A DNA stretch of 64,000 nt from Limnephilus marmoratus (taxonomy: Eukaryota; Arthropoda; Insecta; Trichoptera; Limnephilidae), in contig OU862928.1 in assembly GCA_917880885.1 (NCBI GenBank), forward strand, positions 6,281,721-6,345,720. The letters are read 5' to 3'. The notes under the pieces are model-generated. The model saw only the letters and a list, made by a program, of their open reading frames with translations. It was not told the origin of the DNA and did not search any database. The position numbers and the translations under genes are program-made. This document shows positions 33,963-47,690 of this stretch, piece after piece. The stretch's first letter is position 1. Every line of letters starts with the position of its first letter.

Positions 33963-34715
33963 CATTATTTCATTGCCGTTACATTTAGTTTTCAAACAGC
34001 TCGCGTGCCACCTATTGAAATATTTTTATGCAAATTTTGCAAAAATGCCAGAGCTCACCAGCCAATAAACAAACATAACAAAAAAAGAATTATTCAATTT
34101 GGTGCAGTCTTTCGGAAGTTATACGCGTACATACATTTCGACGATTCATTTTTATGCAAATTTCATAATGCCAGAGCTCACCAGTAGTTTTATTCAATAC
34201 TTGTCCTTACAATAACGATAACAACAAAAAAATAATTACCCAATTAGGTGCAGTCGTTCCGAAGTTATGCGCGTACTTACATTTCATCGATTAATTTTTA
34301 AACATATTTCAAAATGCCAGAGCTCACCAGTAGTTGTATACAAACTTTGTCCTAACAATAAGGAACGCAACAAAAAAAGAATTATTCAATTACGTGCAGT
34401 CGTTCTGAAGTTATGAGCGTCCTTACATTTCGGCGAATCATTTTTAAACAAATTTCGTTATGCCAGAGCTCACCAGTAATTTTATTCAAAACTTGTCCTA
34501 GTAATAACAAATACAACAACGAAAGAATTATTCAATTTTGTGCATTCGCTCGGAAGCTATGCGCATTTATAGATTTCGGCGATTCATTTTAAACAAATTT
34601 TATTATTCCAGAGCTCATCAGTCGTCTTATACAAACCTTGCCCGAACAATAACGAAACCAACTCAAAAAGAATTATCCAATTTGGACCAGTCGTTCATGA
34701 GCTATAATTTATAGA
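33962..34715 (-). repeat. C tandem array, ~146-bp monomers
   Basis: Five to six monomers in the same order as the arrays at 2255, 42680, 48020 and 57065. Confidence 0.9.
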
Positions 34716-34802
34716 TGATACCCGTGGATAATTATTTATCCGTTTATGTAATTTTCAGGGTACCTACCTAGTTCATCAAAATATTCTAAAACAATATTTT
34801 AT

Positions 34803-35006
34803 CTATATGGCAAGACAACCGATAAAAGTTGTCATAACCACCTCAAGCAAAGCCTGAAAATCGAACACCTGCGCTGGTTTAAGAACATTTCCCATACAAA
34901 TTACGTCAGCCAACGGTGTCATGGCCTGACTGAAAACCTCAGGTGGTTTTGGATAGTGTTCCATGTTCAGTATTGCAAGGTTGAAGAAAATAAATAAACA
35001 TTTCAA
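34803..35006 (-). pseudogene. 67-codon ORF remnant linked to C array
   Basis: Same protein sequence as the frame at 3082-3285. No recognised family. Confidence 0.3.
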
Positions 35007-35779
35007 ATATCTACCGATTTAACAGGCTGAGAACGATGTGCATTTTCGATGTTGTTGGATTTTTCGCAAATGTCAGATATAATTGCAAAGTTTGACGCGA
35101 TATTGTGAAACATTTTAAATGGGAAGCTACACATGTTTTTGTTTTAAAAGTTTCTAAATCTTGTATAATTTATGATTATTAAAAAAAATGTCTCGCAAAA
35201 TGTTTTTTTTCGTCGTATTTTATCACCCCGCAAAGGGCCTTTAAAATGTCATTTTTTCAACGTTATTTCCGAGATCGCCGTTTAATTAATTGAAATAAAT
35301 TTCTAACAAAAATCAGTTTTGTATGGGAGATTTTCGATATATCTTTCTCAACTTTTCCGGGCATTTGAAAAGAGATAGATACAATGAATTCGCTTCGAAG
35401 AAGAGTGAACCGTGGGGCCTTTGAAATCGGATGAGCTTAGAGATCAATTTGGCTTGCCAAATTTTACCCAATTTTCGCAAGCCAAAGTGACCCGTGAGGT
35501 TTCACCCACCCGAGGGGCAAAGTGGTAGCTTTTCCCCTCAAATCGAAAGTGAGTTTTTTCGACCAATGGCGTGAGCGGAAAAAGTGAGTTTTCTCGACCA
35601 ATGGCGTGAGCGGAAAAAGTGACCTTTTCCCTGACCTACCCCAAAACTGAACATTAATATATATATACTAGCGGGGCCCGTTGCAAAAATGCAACTAACG
35701 GGTTAAAAAATTATGCGATTTGCGTGTGAACGTGGATGAAGCGAGGAGGAGTGTGTGTTAAATTAAATATATGAAGAAA

Positions 35780-36240
35780 CCTGAAGTTACAGTGACCTTG
35801 CAACGCATGCCGTGTACCCGTTGTATATAATGTTATGTAGTGCAGCGCTTGTATTAAAATGTAATTTCCCAGGAATTTGAATAGAACCATTACAGTTAAG
35901 TTGACCATGAGGTTACAGTGACCTTGCAACGCATGCCGAGCAACCGTTGTATATCATTTTATATATTGCAGGCACTTGCTTTAAAATGTTATTTCCCGGG
36001 AATGGGGATGGAACCATTACAGTTAAGTTGACCCCGAGGTTACAGTGACCTTGCAACGCATGCCGGGAACCCGTTGTATATAATGTTATAATATAGTGCA
36101 GACGTTTGCAAGGCGCTTGCATTATAATGTAGTTTCCCGGAACTTGGAATGGAACCGTTACAGTTAAGTTGACCCCGAGGTTACAGTGATCTTGCAACGC
36201 ATGCCGGGTAACCGTTGTATATAATGTCATGTAGAAATAA
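35780..36240 (-). repeat. A tandem array, mixed monomers
   Basis: Same monomer order as 14607-15075. Confidence 0.9.
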
Positions 36241-36259
36241 AAATCCCCAAAGATGACCT

Positions 36260-37145
36260 TTATTGGATAACCAACACTCATGCCGTAGGTCACCCTAAGT
36301 GGTTCGCTACGTTTGGTGATTTAGTAGGGGTGCCCGGATTTATGGGGTGAGGTTTGTCTAGGTCTTGGAGGCGGATGACCAGGACACACTGAACCCCAGA
36401 TTCCTACCCACCCCTTAAACCCTTTTCCTTCTCAGAACTCTCATCTCCTTCTTTGCCTTAAAAAACCCTCCATCCAGCATCTCCAAAGATGACATGACCG
36501 TGAGGGAAATTATTTTCCTCAGGGTCTCCTGTGTGGAGCTTTTTCCTCCCCCCCTCTCGCGCCTCATTAATTCATTCCCGGTACATTTAGTTTTCAAAAA
36601 GCGAGAAATGTGCACCTACTTCGGTCGCCCGGTTCATTATTGTATCCCGATTGATCATTATTGTATTCAGAAACCATTGCGGGAATGCACACATCAAATT
36701 CCAAAAGTCTCATCGCAATCGGATGAACCAACACCGCTGTCAAAGGTCACCTAAGTGGTTCGCTACGTTTGATGACTTAGCAGGGGTGCCCGGGTTCATG
36801 GGATGAGGTTTGTCTAGGTCTTGGTGGCGGATACGTTTGACCTACCACTGCATGGCGGGCTGGATTGGAGGAGACTGATTGAGGGAGGCTTTTTATCTCT
36901 CCAGCCAGATTCTCCCAACCCTTCGCCTCGCACCGCAGTGTGAGGAATAGATTCATACGTCCGTTACTCCTGGCCACACTGACCCCCAGATTCCTACCCA
37001 CCCCTCATACCCTTTTCCTTCTTATATCTTCTTCTCCTTTCTTTCCCTCAAAAAACCCTCCACACAGCATCCTCAAAGATGACATAGGCCCCTAGGGAAA
37101 TTGTTTTCCTCGGTGCCTCCTGTGTGGAGCTAATGTAAAAAAAAG
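36260..37145. repeat. B modules
   Basis: Counterpart of 15085-15970 at an offset of 21,174 bp, with the same E fragment between two B copies and a palindrome variant near 36500-36526. Confidence 0.8.
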
Positions 37146-38324
37146 TTTAGCAATGCATAATTTCATGATGCCAGAGCTCACTATTGTATATAGAAACCAA
37201 TGAATGGTTCCCGGGGCGGCGATACCAATTCCACGTTGAATGATTATCATTAAAATACAAAATACAAAAAAAAGCGGTATGTAAATTTAATATTTTTGAA
37301 AAAAATTATACCATTCCACTTCAAGCAATTTTATTATACATTTACAAAAAAATCATAAGCAATATCATCAGATTTTGAGTTGTTATGTGCATGTAGGTAC
37401 CAGCATAGATTCTATGTAGAGGTACCTGCACATACGTAAAAAAAAACATATGAAATATATTTAGGCTGGGTTTTTCAAAAAATTTATTTAAAAATCTTCA
37501 ATTTTTCAAGTTAATTTTAACGTTCTGTGAAAGTTCTGTTCAAATTCTATTCAAGTTCCGTAATTATTTCTGTTTTGAAATAATAGTTTAAATAAATAAT
37601 AATAAATATTATAAGTTTTGAAGATAATTGAATAAATTAAAACCGCACATTACGTGAAAATGAACTTTACTAATTTAAAAATAACATTCATACCAACAGT
37701 GGTTATCCAGAAGCAACCTCCGTGTTCCTACATATTTCAAAAATTACCATCTTGGATGATTTTTTTCATTTCATATCATTAATTTTCGATTTAACATTTA
37801 AAGGAAAAAATCTCGTAAGATGGTACCTACCTAGTACATACCGAGAAAAATAATGTTGGTGTAGGTACCTACTTACGCGTTTTCTCAATAAATACTTAGC
37901 GAATTAGCAATAATTCAATAGAACGGTAGGTACCTACCGCGATTTTCTGCATTTAAATCATTCACATTTTTAACGCCAGTACCTACCTCGAGTTTATATT
38001 AACTGGCTGGAAAATTATGCATTGTTGATGATAGATCGATTTCAGAAAATGTCAGAAAAATTTCAATATTTGATGCAATATAGTGTAACATTTTAAATGG
38101 GAAGCTACACATGTTTTTATTTTAAAAGTTTCTTAAACTTGTATACCTTCTATTTAATCAAAAACATTTCGTGCAAAATGTTTGTTTTCGCCGCAATCTA
38201 AGTTCCCGCAAAGGGCCTTTAAAATGTCAATTTTTCTCCGCTATTTTCGAAAACGCCGTTAAAAAAATTCGAATAAATCCCTAGAAAAATCAGTTTTGTA
38301 TGGGAAATCTCTTTACTAAACGAT

Positions 38325-38820
38325 TCGACGTTTTTTAACGGGTGAACCTGCCGGCAAGAAATATAACTGAGGTCGAATTTCTTCGTCGGTGAGAGATCTA
38401 ATTGTAGTTTTCGCCGTTTGGGAGCGCTGTTGACCCTGCGTCATCTTTTTTATATGAAATCTGGTCTGACCCGCAGAGAACGCCGTCCGTGCCCCCTTTC
38501 GGGCCAAAATGATCTCTGCGGTCGGTGAAACTCGAGGAGCTGAGGTCGATTATCGCCTGCGGGTCGAGGCGGGCGACGGAAATCGAAAGGGCGTAAGCGT
38601 CTTTTTCGTTTTTAAGCGACAATACGCCGTGTGGTCTTGCGGATCGAGGGGGAAAAGAGTCGATTATCGGATCACCAAAACGCGTTTTTTTGGAACGGCC
38701 GTTTGTATGAAATCCCGGTCCACAAGCCTTGCTCGGCCAAATCGACCTCTGCGGTCGGTGAAACTCGACAGGCAGAGTGGTCGATTTTCGCCTGTACTCG
38801 GAGGATTAAAAAAAAAAGTG
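38325..38820. repeat. GC-rich imperfect duplication
   Basis: Counterpart of 17150-17640; CTCTGCGGTCGG at about 38514 and 38746. Confidence 0.75.
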
Positions 38821-38977
38821 AGTTTTCCTGACCTACCCCAAAACCAAACAATACTATATATACTAGGTTTTGCCCGTTGCAGAAGCAACTGACGGGTTAA
38901 GACACTATGCGATTTGACGTGTGAACGTGGATGAAGCGAGGAGGAGTGTGTGTTAAATTAAATATATGAAGAAACCT

Positions 38978-39885
38978 GAGTTCGGTACCCGTTGTATATA
39001 ATGTTATGTAGTGCAGCGCTTGCATTAAAATGTAATTTCCCAGGAATTGGAATGGAACCATTACAGTTAAGTTGATCCCGAGGTTACAGTGACCTTGCAA
39101 CGCATGCCGAGTAACCGTTGTATATCATGTTATATATTGCAGGCACTTGCTTTAAAATATTATTTCCCGGGAATTGGGATGGAACCATTACAGTTAAGTT
39201 GACCCCGAGGTTACAGTGACCTTGCAACGCATGCCGTTGTATATTATGTTATAAATTGCAGGCGCTTGCATTTAAATTTTATTTCCCGGGAATCGGGATG
39301 AAACCATTACAGTAAAGTTGACCCCTAGGTTAAAGTCGCCTTGCAACGCATACCGGGTACCCGTTGTATATAATTTTATATAGTGCAGGTGCTTGCTTTA
39401 AAATGTTATTTCCCGGGAATTGGGATGGAACCATTACATTTAAGTTGACCCCGAGGTTACAGTGACCTTGCAACGCAAGCCAGGTACCCGTTGTATATTA
39501 TGTTATAAATTGCAGGCGCTTGCATTAAAATTTTATTTCCCGGGAATCGGGATGGAACCATTACAGTAAAGTTGACCCCGAGGTTACAGTGACCTTGCAA
39601 CGCAAGCCAGGTACCCGTTGTATATTATGTTATAAATTGCAGGCGCTTGCATTAAAATTTTATTTCCCGGGAATCGGGATGGAACCATTACAGTTAAGTT
39701 GACCCCGAGGTTACAGTGACCTTGCAACGCATGCCAGGTACCCGTTGTTTATAATGTTATATATTACAGGCGCTTGCATTATAATGTTGTTTTCCGAGAT
39801 TTGGGATGGAACCATTACAGTTTAATGGACCCCGAGGTTAAAGTGGCCTTGCAACGCATGCCGGGTACCCGCTGTATATAATTTA
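38978..39885 (-). repeat. A tandem array, mainly 127-bp monomers
   Basis: About seven monomers. Two near-identical ones (about 39430-39690) contain CGCAAGCCAGG instead of CGCATGCCGGG, a sign of local duplication. Confidence 0.95.
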
Positions 39886-39949
39886 TTTATTTACGCACAA
39901 AAAGTCCATTAATCTCCCTCTTATCCTTTCCATTGTTACCATAATTATT

Positions 39950-42095
39950 GGAAGGCTTTTGACCTCTCCAGCCAGATTCTCCCAACCCTTCGGCTTGCAC
40001 CGCAGTGTGAGGAATAGATTCATACGTCCGTCTCTCCTGGCCACTGTCCCCCAGATTCCTAAACACCCCTCAGACCTTTTTCCTTCCCATATCTTCTTCT
40101 CCTTCCTTTCCCTTAAAAAACCCACCCCACAGCATCCTCAAAGATGACGCAGGCCGCTAGGATTTAGAACGGGCCTTTTCTTGTGTAATTTCATGATGCC
40201 AAAGCTCACTATTGTATTCTGAAACTGTATGTATTTGTCTAGATCTTGGTGGCGGATACGTTCGCCCAACCACTGCGTGGCGGGCTGGATCGGAGGAGAC
40301 TGATTGAGGGAGGCTTTTTATCTCTCCAGCCAGATTCTCTCAACCCTTCGCCTTGCACCGCAGTGTGAGGAATAGATTCATGCGTCCATCACTCCTGGCC
40401 ACACTGACCCCCAGATTCCTTAACACCCCTCATACCTTTTTCCTTCCCATATCTTCTTCTCCTTCCTTTCCCTTAAAAACCCTCCGCTCAGCATCCTCAA
40501 AGATGACATAGGCCCCTAGGGAAATTGTTTTCCTTGGAGTCTCCTGTGTGGAGCTAATGTAAAAAAAAGTTTAACACTGCATAATTTCATCCTGAGTTCT
40601 CCCCAAGGTTTCAGTGATCTTGCAACGCATGCCGGGTACCCGTGTTATATAATGTTATGTAGAAATACAAATCCCCAAAATTGACCTTTATTGGATAACC
40701 AACACCTCTGCTGTAGGTCACCCCAAGTGGTTTGCTACGTTTGGTGATTTAGTAGGGGTGCCCGGTTTCATGGGGTGAGGTGTGTCTAGGTCTTGGAAGC
40801 GGATACGTTTGACCAACCACTGCGTGGCAGACTGGATCGGAGGAGACTGATTGAGGGGGGATCTCGACCTCTCCAACCAGATTCTCCCAATCCTTTGCCA
40901 TGCACCGCAGTGTGAGGAATAGATTCATAAGTCCGTTACTCCTGGCCACACTGACCCCCAGATTCCTACCCACCTCTCATGCCCTTTTCCTTCCCATATC
41001 TTCTTCTCCTTCCTTTCCCTTAAAAAACCCTCCGCACAGCATCCTCAAAGATGACGTAGGCCCCTAGGGAAATTGTTTTCCTTGGAGCCTCCTGTGTGGA
41101 GCTAATGTAAAAAAAAGTTTAACACTGTTGAGTTGTAAAAAAAAGGTTAAAAATCTTCCATTTTTTCAAGTTACTTTTTACGTTCTGTGAAAGTTCTGTT
41201 CAAATTCTAAGAGGCTTCTGACCTCTCCAGCCAGGTTCTCCCAACCCTTCGCCTTGCACCGCAGTGTGAGGAATAGATTCATACATCCGTCACTCCTGGC
41301 CACACTGATCCCCAGATTCCTACCCACCCCTTATACCTTTTTCCTTCCCACATCTTCTTCTCCATCCTTTCCCTTGAAAAACCCTCCGCACAGCATCCTC
41401 AAAGATGACATAGGCCCCTAGGATTCAGAACGGGCCTTTACTCGCGTAATTTCGTTATGCCAGAGATCATTATTGTATTCAGAAACTGTATGTATTTGTC
41501 TAGGTCTTGAAAAAAATGTATTTGTCTAGGTCTTGGTGGAGGATACGTTTGCCCAACCACTGCGTGGCGGGTTGGATCGGAGAAGACTGATTGAGGAAGG
41601 ATTTTGACCTCTCCACCCAGATTTTCCCAACCCCTCGCCTTGCACCGCAGTGTGAGGAATAGATTCATACGTCCGTCACTCCTGGCCACACTGACCCCCA
41701 GATTCCTACCCACCCCTCATACCTTTTTCCTTCCCATATCTTCTTCTCCACCATTTCCCTTAAAAAACCCTCCGCACAGCATCCTCAAAGATGACATAGC
41801 ACTGCGTGGCGGGTTGGATTGGAGGAGACTGATTAAGGGAGGATTTCGACCTCTCCACCCAGATTCTCCCAACCCTTCGGCTTGCACCGCAGTGTGAGGA
41901 ATAGATTCACACGTCCGTCACTCCTGGCCACACTGACCCCCAGATTACTTAACACCCCTCATACCCTTTTCCTTCCCATATCTTCTTCTCCTTCCTTTCC
42001 CTTAAAAACCCTCCGCACAGCATCCTCAAAGATGACATAGGCCCCTAGGGAAATTGTTTTCCTTGGAGCCTCCTGTGTGGGGCTAATGTAAAAAA
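39950..42095. repeat. B module cluster (six copies)
   Basis: Copies starting near 39957, 40315, 40700, 41215, 41515 and 41810, each with CAGCCAGATTCTC or CACCCAGATT and GCAGTGTGAGGAATAGATTC. One A fragment at 40607-40668. Small frames on either strand are by-products. Confidence 0.85.
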
Positions 42096-42129
42096 AAAAG
42101 TTTAACACTGCGTTCTAATTTCATCCTGA

Positions 42130-42345
42130 GTTCTACCTGAGGTTGCTGTGACCTTGTAACGCATGCCGGGTACCCTTTGTATATAATTTTATAATACATT
42201 GCATGCGTTTGCAAGGCGCTTGCATTTTAAAGTAGTTTCCCGGAACTTGGAATGGAACCATTACAGTTAAGTTGACCCCGAGGTTACAGTGATGTTGCAA
42301 CGCATGCCGGGTACCCGTTGTTTATAATGTTATGTAGAAATACAA
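42130..42345 (-). repeat. A monomer pair
   Basis: One and a half 141-bp-type monomers between B copies, matched at 47475-47690. Confidence 0.85.
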
Positions 42346-42679
42346 ATCCCCAAAGTTGACCTTTATTGGATAACCAACACCTATGCCGTAGGTCACTCCA
42401 AGTGGTTCGCTACGTTTGGTGATTTAGTAGGGGTGCCCGGGTTCATGGGGTGAGGTTTGTCTAGGTCTTGGATGCGGATGACCAGGACACACTGAACCCC
42501 AGACCCCTACCCACCCCTTAAACCCTTTTCCTTCCCAGAACTCTCATCTCCTTCTTTGCCTTAAAAAACCCTTCACCCAGCATCTCCAAAGATGACATAA
42601 CCCTGAGGGAAATTATTTTCCTCAGGGTCTCCTGTGTTGAGCTCATGTAAAAAAATAATTAAATGCATATAAATTCACC

Positions 42680-43415
42680 TTTCATTGCCATTACATTTAG
42701 TTTTCAAACAGCTCGCGTGCCACCTATTGAAATATTTTTATGCAAATTTCGTAATGCCAAAGCTCACCAGCCAATAAACAAACATATCAAAAAAAGAATT
42801 ATTCAATTTGGTGCAGTCTTTCGGAAGTTATACGCGTACATACATTTCGACGATTCATTTTTATGCAAATTTCATAATTCCAGAGCTCACCAGTAGTTTT
42901 ATTCAAAACTTGTCCTTACAATAACGATAACAACAAAAAAATAATTACCCAATTAGGTGCAGTCGTTCCGAAGTTATGCGCGTTCTTACATTTCATCAAT
43001 TAATTTTTAAACATATTTCAAAATGCCAGAGCTCACCAGTAGTTGTATACAATCTTTGTCCTAACAATAAGGAACGCAACAAAAAAAGAATTATTCAATT
43101 GCGTGCAGTCGTTCTGAAGTTATGAGCGTACTTACATTTCGGCAAATCATTTTTAAACAAATTTCGTTATGCCAGAGCTCAACAGTAATTTTATTCAAAA
43201 CTTGTCCTAGTAATAACAAATACAACAACGAAAGAATTATTCAATTTTGTGCATTCGCTCGGAAGCTATGCGCATTTATAGATTTCGGACATTCATTTTA
43301 AACAAATTTTATTATTCCAGAGCTCATCAGTCGTCTTATACAAACCTTGCCCGAACAATAACGAAACCAACTCAAAAAGAATTATCCAATTTGGACCAGT
43401 CGTTCATGAGCTATA
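42680..43415 (-). repeat. C tandem array, ~146-bp monomers
   Basis: Same order as 2255-2990, with CATAATTCCAGAGCTC at the second monomer. Confidence 0.9.
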
Positions 43416-43511
43416 ATTTATAGATGATACCCGTGGATAATTATTTATCCGTTTATGTAATTTTCAGGGTACCTACCTAGTTCATCAAAATATTCTAAAA
43501 CAATATTTTAT

Positions 43512-43715
43512 CTATATGGCAAGACAACCGATAAAAGTTGTCATAACCACCTCAAGCAAAGCCTGAAAATCGAACACCTGCGCTGGTTTAAGAACATTTC
43601 CCATACAAATTACGTCCGCCAACGGTGTCATGGCCTGACTGAAAACCTCAGGTGGTTTTGGATAGTGTTCCATGTTCAGTATTGCAAGGTTGAAGAAAAT
43701 AAATAAACATTTCAA
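43512..43715 (-). pseudogene. 67-codon ORF remnant linked to C array
   Basis: Same protein as 3082-3285; one silent base change relative to it (alanine codon GCT to GCG). Confidence 0.3.
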
Positions 43716-44414
43716 ATATCTACCGATTTAACAGGCTGAGAACGATGTGCATTTTCGATGTTGTTGGATTTTTCGCAAATGTCAGATATAATTGCAAAGT
43801 TTGACGCGATATTGTGAAACATTTTAAATGGGAAGCTACACATGTTTTTGTTTTAAAAGTTTCTAAATCTTGTATAATTTATGATTATTTAAAAACATGT
43901 CTCGAAAAATGTTTTTTTTCGTTGTATTTTATCACCCCGCAAAGGGCCTTTAAAATGTCATTTTTTCAACGTTATTTCCGAGATCGCCGTTTAATTAATT
44001 GGAATAAATTTCTAACAAAAATCAGTTTTGTATGGGAGATTTTCGCTATATCTTTCTCAACTTTTGCGGGCATTTGAAAAGAGATAGATACAATGAATTC
44101 GCTTCGAAGGAGAGTGAACCGTCGGGCCTTTGAAATTGAATTAACTTAGAGGTCAATTTGGCGTGCCAAATTTTACAAAATTGCCGCGAGCCAAAGTGAC
44201 CCGTGAGGTTTCACCCACCCGAGGGGCAGAGTGGTCGCTTTTCCCCTCAAATCGAAAGTGAGCTTTTCCCGACCTACCCCAAAACCAAACAATACTATAT
44301 ATACTAGGTTTTGCCCGTTGCAGAAGCAACTGATGGATTAAAACATTATGCGATTTGCGTGTGAACGTGGATGAAGCGAGGAGGAGTGTGTGTTAAATTA
44401 AATATATGAAGAAA

Positions 44415-45232
44415 CCTTAGTTCACAGTGAGCTTGCAACGCATGCCGGGTACCCGTTGTATATAATGTTATGTAGTGCAGCGCTTGCATTAAAATGTAAT
44501 TTGCCAGGAATTGGAATGGAACCATTACAGTTAAGTTGACCCCGAGGTTACAGTGACCTTGCAACGCATGCCGAGTAACCGTTGTATATCATGTTATATA
44601 TTGCAGGCACTTGCTTTAAAATGTTATTTCCCGGGAATTGGGATGGAACCATTACAGTTAAGTTGACCCCGAGGTTACAGTGACCTTGCAACGCATGCCG
44701 TGTACCCGTTGTATATTATGTTATAAATTGCAGGCGCTTGCATTAAAATTTTATTTCCCGGGAATCGGGATGGAACCATTACAGTAAAGTTGACCCCGAG
44801 GTTACAGTGATCTTGCAACGCATGCCAGGTACCCGTTGTATATTATGTTATAAATTGCAGGCGCTTGCATTAAAATTTTATTTCCCGGGAATCGGGATGG
44901 AACCATTACAGTTAAGTTGACCCCGAGGTTACAGTGACCTTACAACGCATGCCGAGTAACCGTTGTATATCATATTATATATTGCAGGCACTTGCTTTAA
45001 AATGTTATTTCCCGGGAATCAGGATGGAACCATTACAGTAAAGTTGACCCCGAGGTTACAGTGACCTTGCAACGCATGCCAGGTACCCGTTGTTTATAAT
45101 GTTATATATTACAGGCGCTTGCATTATTATGTTGTTTTCCGAGATTCGGGATGGAACCATTACAGTTTAATGGACCCCGAGGTTAAAGTGGCCTTGCAAC
45201 GCATGCCGGGTACCCGCTGTATATAATTTATT
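44415..45232 (-). repeat. A tandem array, 126/127-bp monomers
   Basis: About 6.5 monomers, most like the array at 1-590 in its right half. Confidence 0.95.
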
Positions 45233-45294
45233 TATTTACGCACAAAAAGTCCATTAATCTCCCTCTTATCCTTTCCCTTGTTACCATAATTATT

Positions 45295-47445
45295 GGAAGG
45301 CTTTTGACCTCTCCAGCCAGATTCTCCCAACCCTTCGGCTTGCACCGCAGTGTGAGGAATAGATTCATACGTCCGTCTCTCCTGCCCACTGTCCCCCAGA
45401 TTCCTAAACACCCCTCAGACCTTTTTCCTTCCCATATCTTCTTCTCCTTCCTTTCCCTTAAAATACCCACCCCACAGCATCCTCAAAGATGACGCAGGCC
45501 CCTAGGATTTAGAACGGGCCTTTTCTTGTGTAATTTCATGATGCCAAAGCTCACTATTGTATTCTGAAACTGTATGTATTTGTCTAGATCTTGGTGGCAG
45601 ATACGTTCGCCCAACCACTGCGTGGCGTACTGGATCGGAGGAGACTGATTGAGGGAGGCTTTTTATCTCTCCAGCCAGATTCTCTCAACCCTTCGCCTTG
45701 CACCGCAGTGTGAGGAATAGATTCATGCGTCCATCACTCCTGGCCACACTGACCCCCAGATTCCTTAACACCCCTCATACCTTTTTCCTTCCCATATCTT
45801 CTTCTCCTTCCTTTCCCTTAAAAACCCTCCGCTCAGCATCCTCAAAGATGACATAGGCCCCCAGGGAAATTGTTTTCCTTGGAGTCTCCTGTGTGGAGCT
45901 AATGTAAAAAAAAGTTTAACACTGCATAATTTCATCCTGAGTTCTCCCCAAGGTTTCAGTGATCTTGCAACGCATGCCGGGTACCCGTGTTATACAATGT
46001 TATGTAGAAATACAAATCCCCAAAATTGACCTTTATTGGATAACCAACACCTTTGCTGTAGGTCACCCCAAGTGGTTCGCTACGTTTGGTGATTTAGTAG
46101 GGGTGCCCGGGTTCATGGGGTGAGGTGTGTCTAGGTCTTGGAAGCGGATACGTTTGACCAACCACTGCGTGGCAGACTGGATCGGAGGAGACTGATTGAG
46201 GGGGGATCTCGACCTCTCCAGCCAGATTCTCCCAATCCTTTGCCATGCACCGCAGTGTGAGGAATAGATTCATAAGTCCGTTACTCCTGGCCACACTGAC
46301 CCCCAGATTCCTACCCACCTCTCATACCCTTTTCCTTCCCATATCTTCTTCTCCTTCCTTTCCCTTAAAAAACCCTCCGCACAGCATCCTCAAAGATGAC
46401 GTAGGCCCCTAGGGAAATTGTTTTCCTTGGAGCCTCCTGTGTGGAGCTAATGTAAAAAAAAGTTTAACACTGTTGAGTTGTAAAAAAAAGGTTAAAAATC
46501 TTCCATTTTTTCAAGTTACTTTTTACGTTCTGTGAAAGTTCTGTTCAAATTCTAAGAGGCTTCTGACCTCTCCAGCCAGGTTCTCCCAACCCTTCGCCTT
46601 GCACCGCAGTGTGAGGAATAGACTCATACATCCGTCACTCCTGGCCACACTGACCCCCAGATTCCTACCCACCCCTTATACCTTTTTCCTTCCCACATCT
46701 TCTTCTCCATCCTTTTCCTTGAAAAACCCTCCGCACAGCATCCTCAAAGATGACATAGGCCCCTAGGATTCAGAACGGGCCTTTACTCGCGTAATTTCGT
46801 GATGCCAGAGATCATTATTGTATTCAGAAACTGTATGTATTTGTCTAGGTCTTGAAAAAAATGTATTTATCTAGGTCTTGGTGGAGGATACGTTTGCCCA
46901 ACCACTGCGTGGCGGGTTGGATCGGAGGAGACTGATTGAGGAAGGATTTTGACCTCTCCACCCAGATTTTCCCAACCCCTCGCCTTGCACCGCAGTGTGA
47001 GGAATAGATTCATACGTCCGTCACTCCTGGCCACACTGACCCCCAGATTCCTACCCACCCCTCATACCTTTTTCCTTCCCATATCTTCTTCTCCACCATT
47101 TCCCTTAAAAAACCCTCCGCACAGCATCCTCAAAGATGACATAGCACTGCGTGGCGGGTTGGATTGGAGGAGAATGATTAAGGGAGGATTTCGACCTCTC
47201 CACCCAGATTCTCCCAACCCTTCGCCTTGCACCGCAGTGTGAGGAATAGATTCACACGTCCGTCACTCCTGGCCACACTGACCCCCAGATTACTTAACAC
47301 CCCTCATACCCTTTTCCTTCCCATATCTTCTTCTCCTTCCTTTCCCTTAAAAACCCTCCGCACAGCATCCTCAAAGATGACATAGGCCCCTAGGGAAATT
47401 GTTTTCCTTGGAGCCTCCTGTGTGGGGCTAATGTAAAAAAAAAAG
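45295..47445. repeat. B module cluster (six copies)
   Basis: Counterpart of 39950-42095 at 5345 bp, with an A fragment at 45952-46013. Confidence 0.85.
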
Positions 47446-47474
47446 TTTAACACTGCATAATTTCATCCTGAGTT

Positions 47475-47690
47475 CTACCTGAGGTTGCAGTGTCCTTGTA
47501 ACGCATGCCGGGTACCCTTTGTATATAATTTTATAATACATTGCATGCGTTTGCAAGGCGCTTGCATTTTAATGTAGTTTCCCGGAACTTGGAATGGAAC
47601 CATTACAGTTAAGTTGACCCCGAGGTTACAGTGATGTTGCAACGCATGCCGGGTACCCGTTGTTTATAATGTTATGTAGAAATACAAATC
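47475..47690 (-). repeat. A monomer pair
   Basis: Counterpart of 42130-42345. Confidence 0.85.

Larger units (their letters stand above)
32484..35667 (-). mobile_element. Helitron-like unit 10 (3.18 kb), near-identical to unit 16
   Basis: CTAG at 32484, spacer CGGGG, 26-nt hairpin 32493-32518 with a lengthened stem GTTGCA/TGCAAC and AAAA loop. A array (32595-33350), B (33370-33665), C-rich tract (33848-33962), C array (33962-34715), 67-codon relic (34803-35006), J region and a 37-bp-type duplication of CGACCAATGGCGTGAGCGG near 35560-35620. The copy at 55585-58768 differs by few substitutions and single-C length changes, and similarity ends at CTAG on both sides. Confidence 0.75.
35668..38862 (-). 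mobile_element. Helitron-like unit 11 (3.2 kb), sister of unit 6
   Basis: CTAG at 35668, 26-nt hairpin 35677-35702. A array (35780-36240), B (36260-37145), F (about 37480-37690), an unannotated AT-rich stretch with GGTACCTACC words (37700-38230), and the GC-rich duplication (38325-38820). Its first 200 bp resemble unit 10, the rest unit 6, so it looks recombinant. Its right boundary is the empty-site counterpart of the retrotransposon insertion. Confidence 0.65.
38863..44303 (-). mobile_element. Helitron-like unit 12 (5.4 kb)
   Basis: CTAG at 38863, hairpin 38873-38896. Long A array (38978-39885), six B copies (39950-42095), an A pair (42130-42345), B (42360-42650) with the 27-nt palindrome (42601-42627), C array (42680-43415), 67-codon relic (43512-43715) and J region. 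In the leader/A junction, about 23 bp found in units 2 and 5 are missing near 38983. Pairs with unit 13 at an offset of 5342-5345 bp. Confidence 0.65.
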
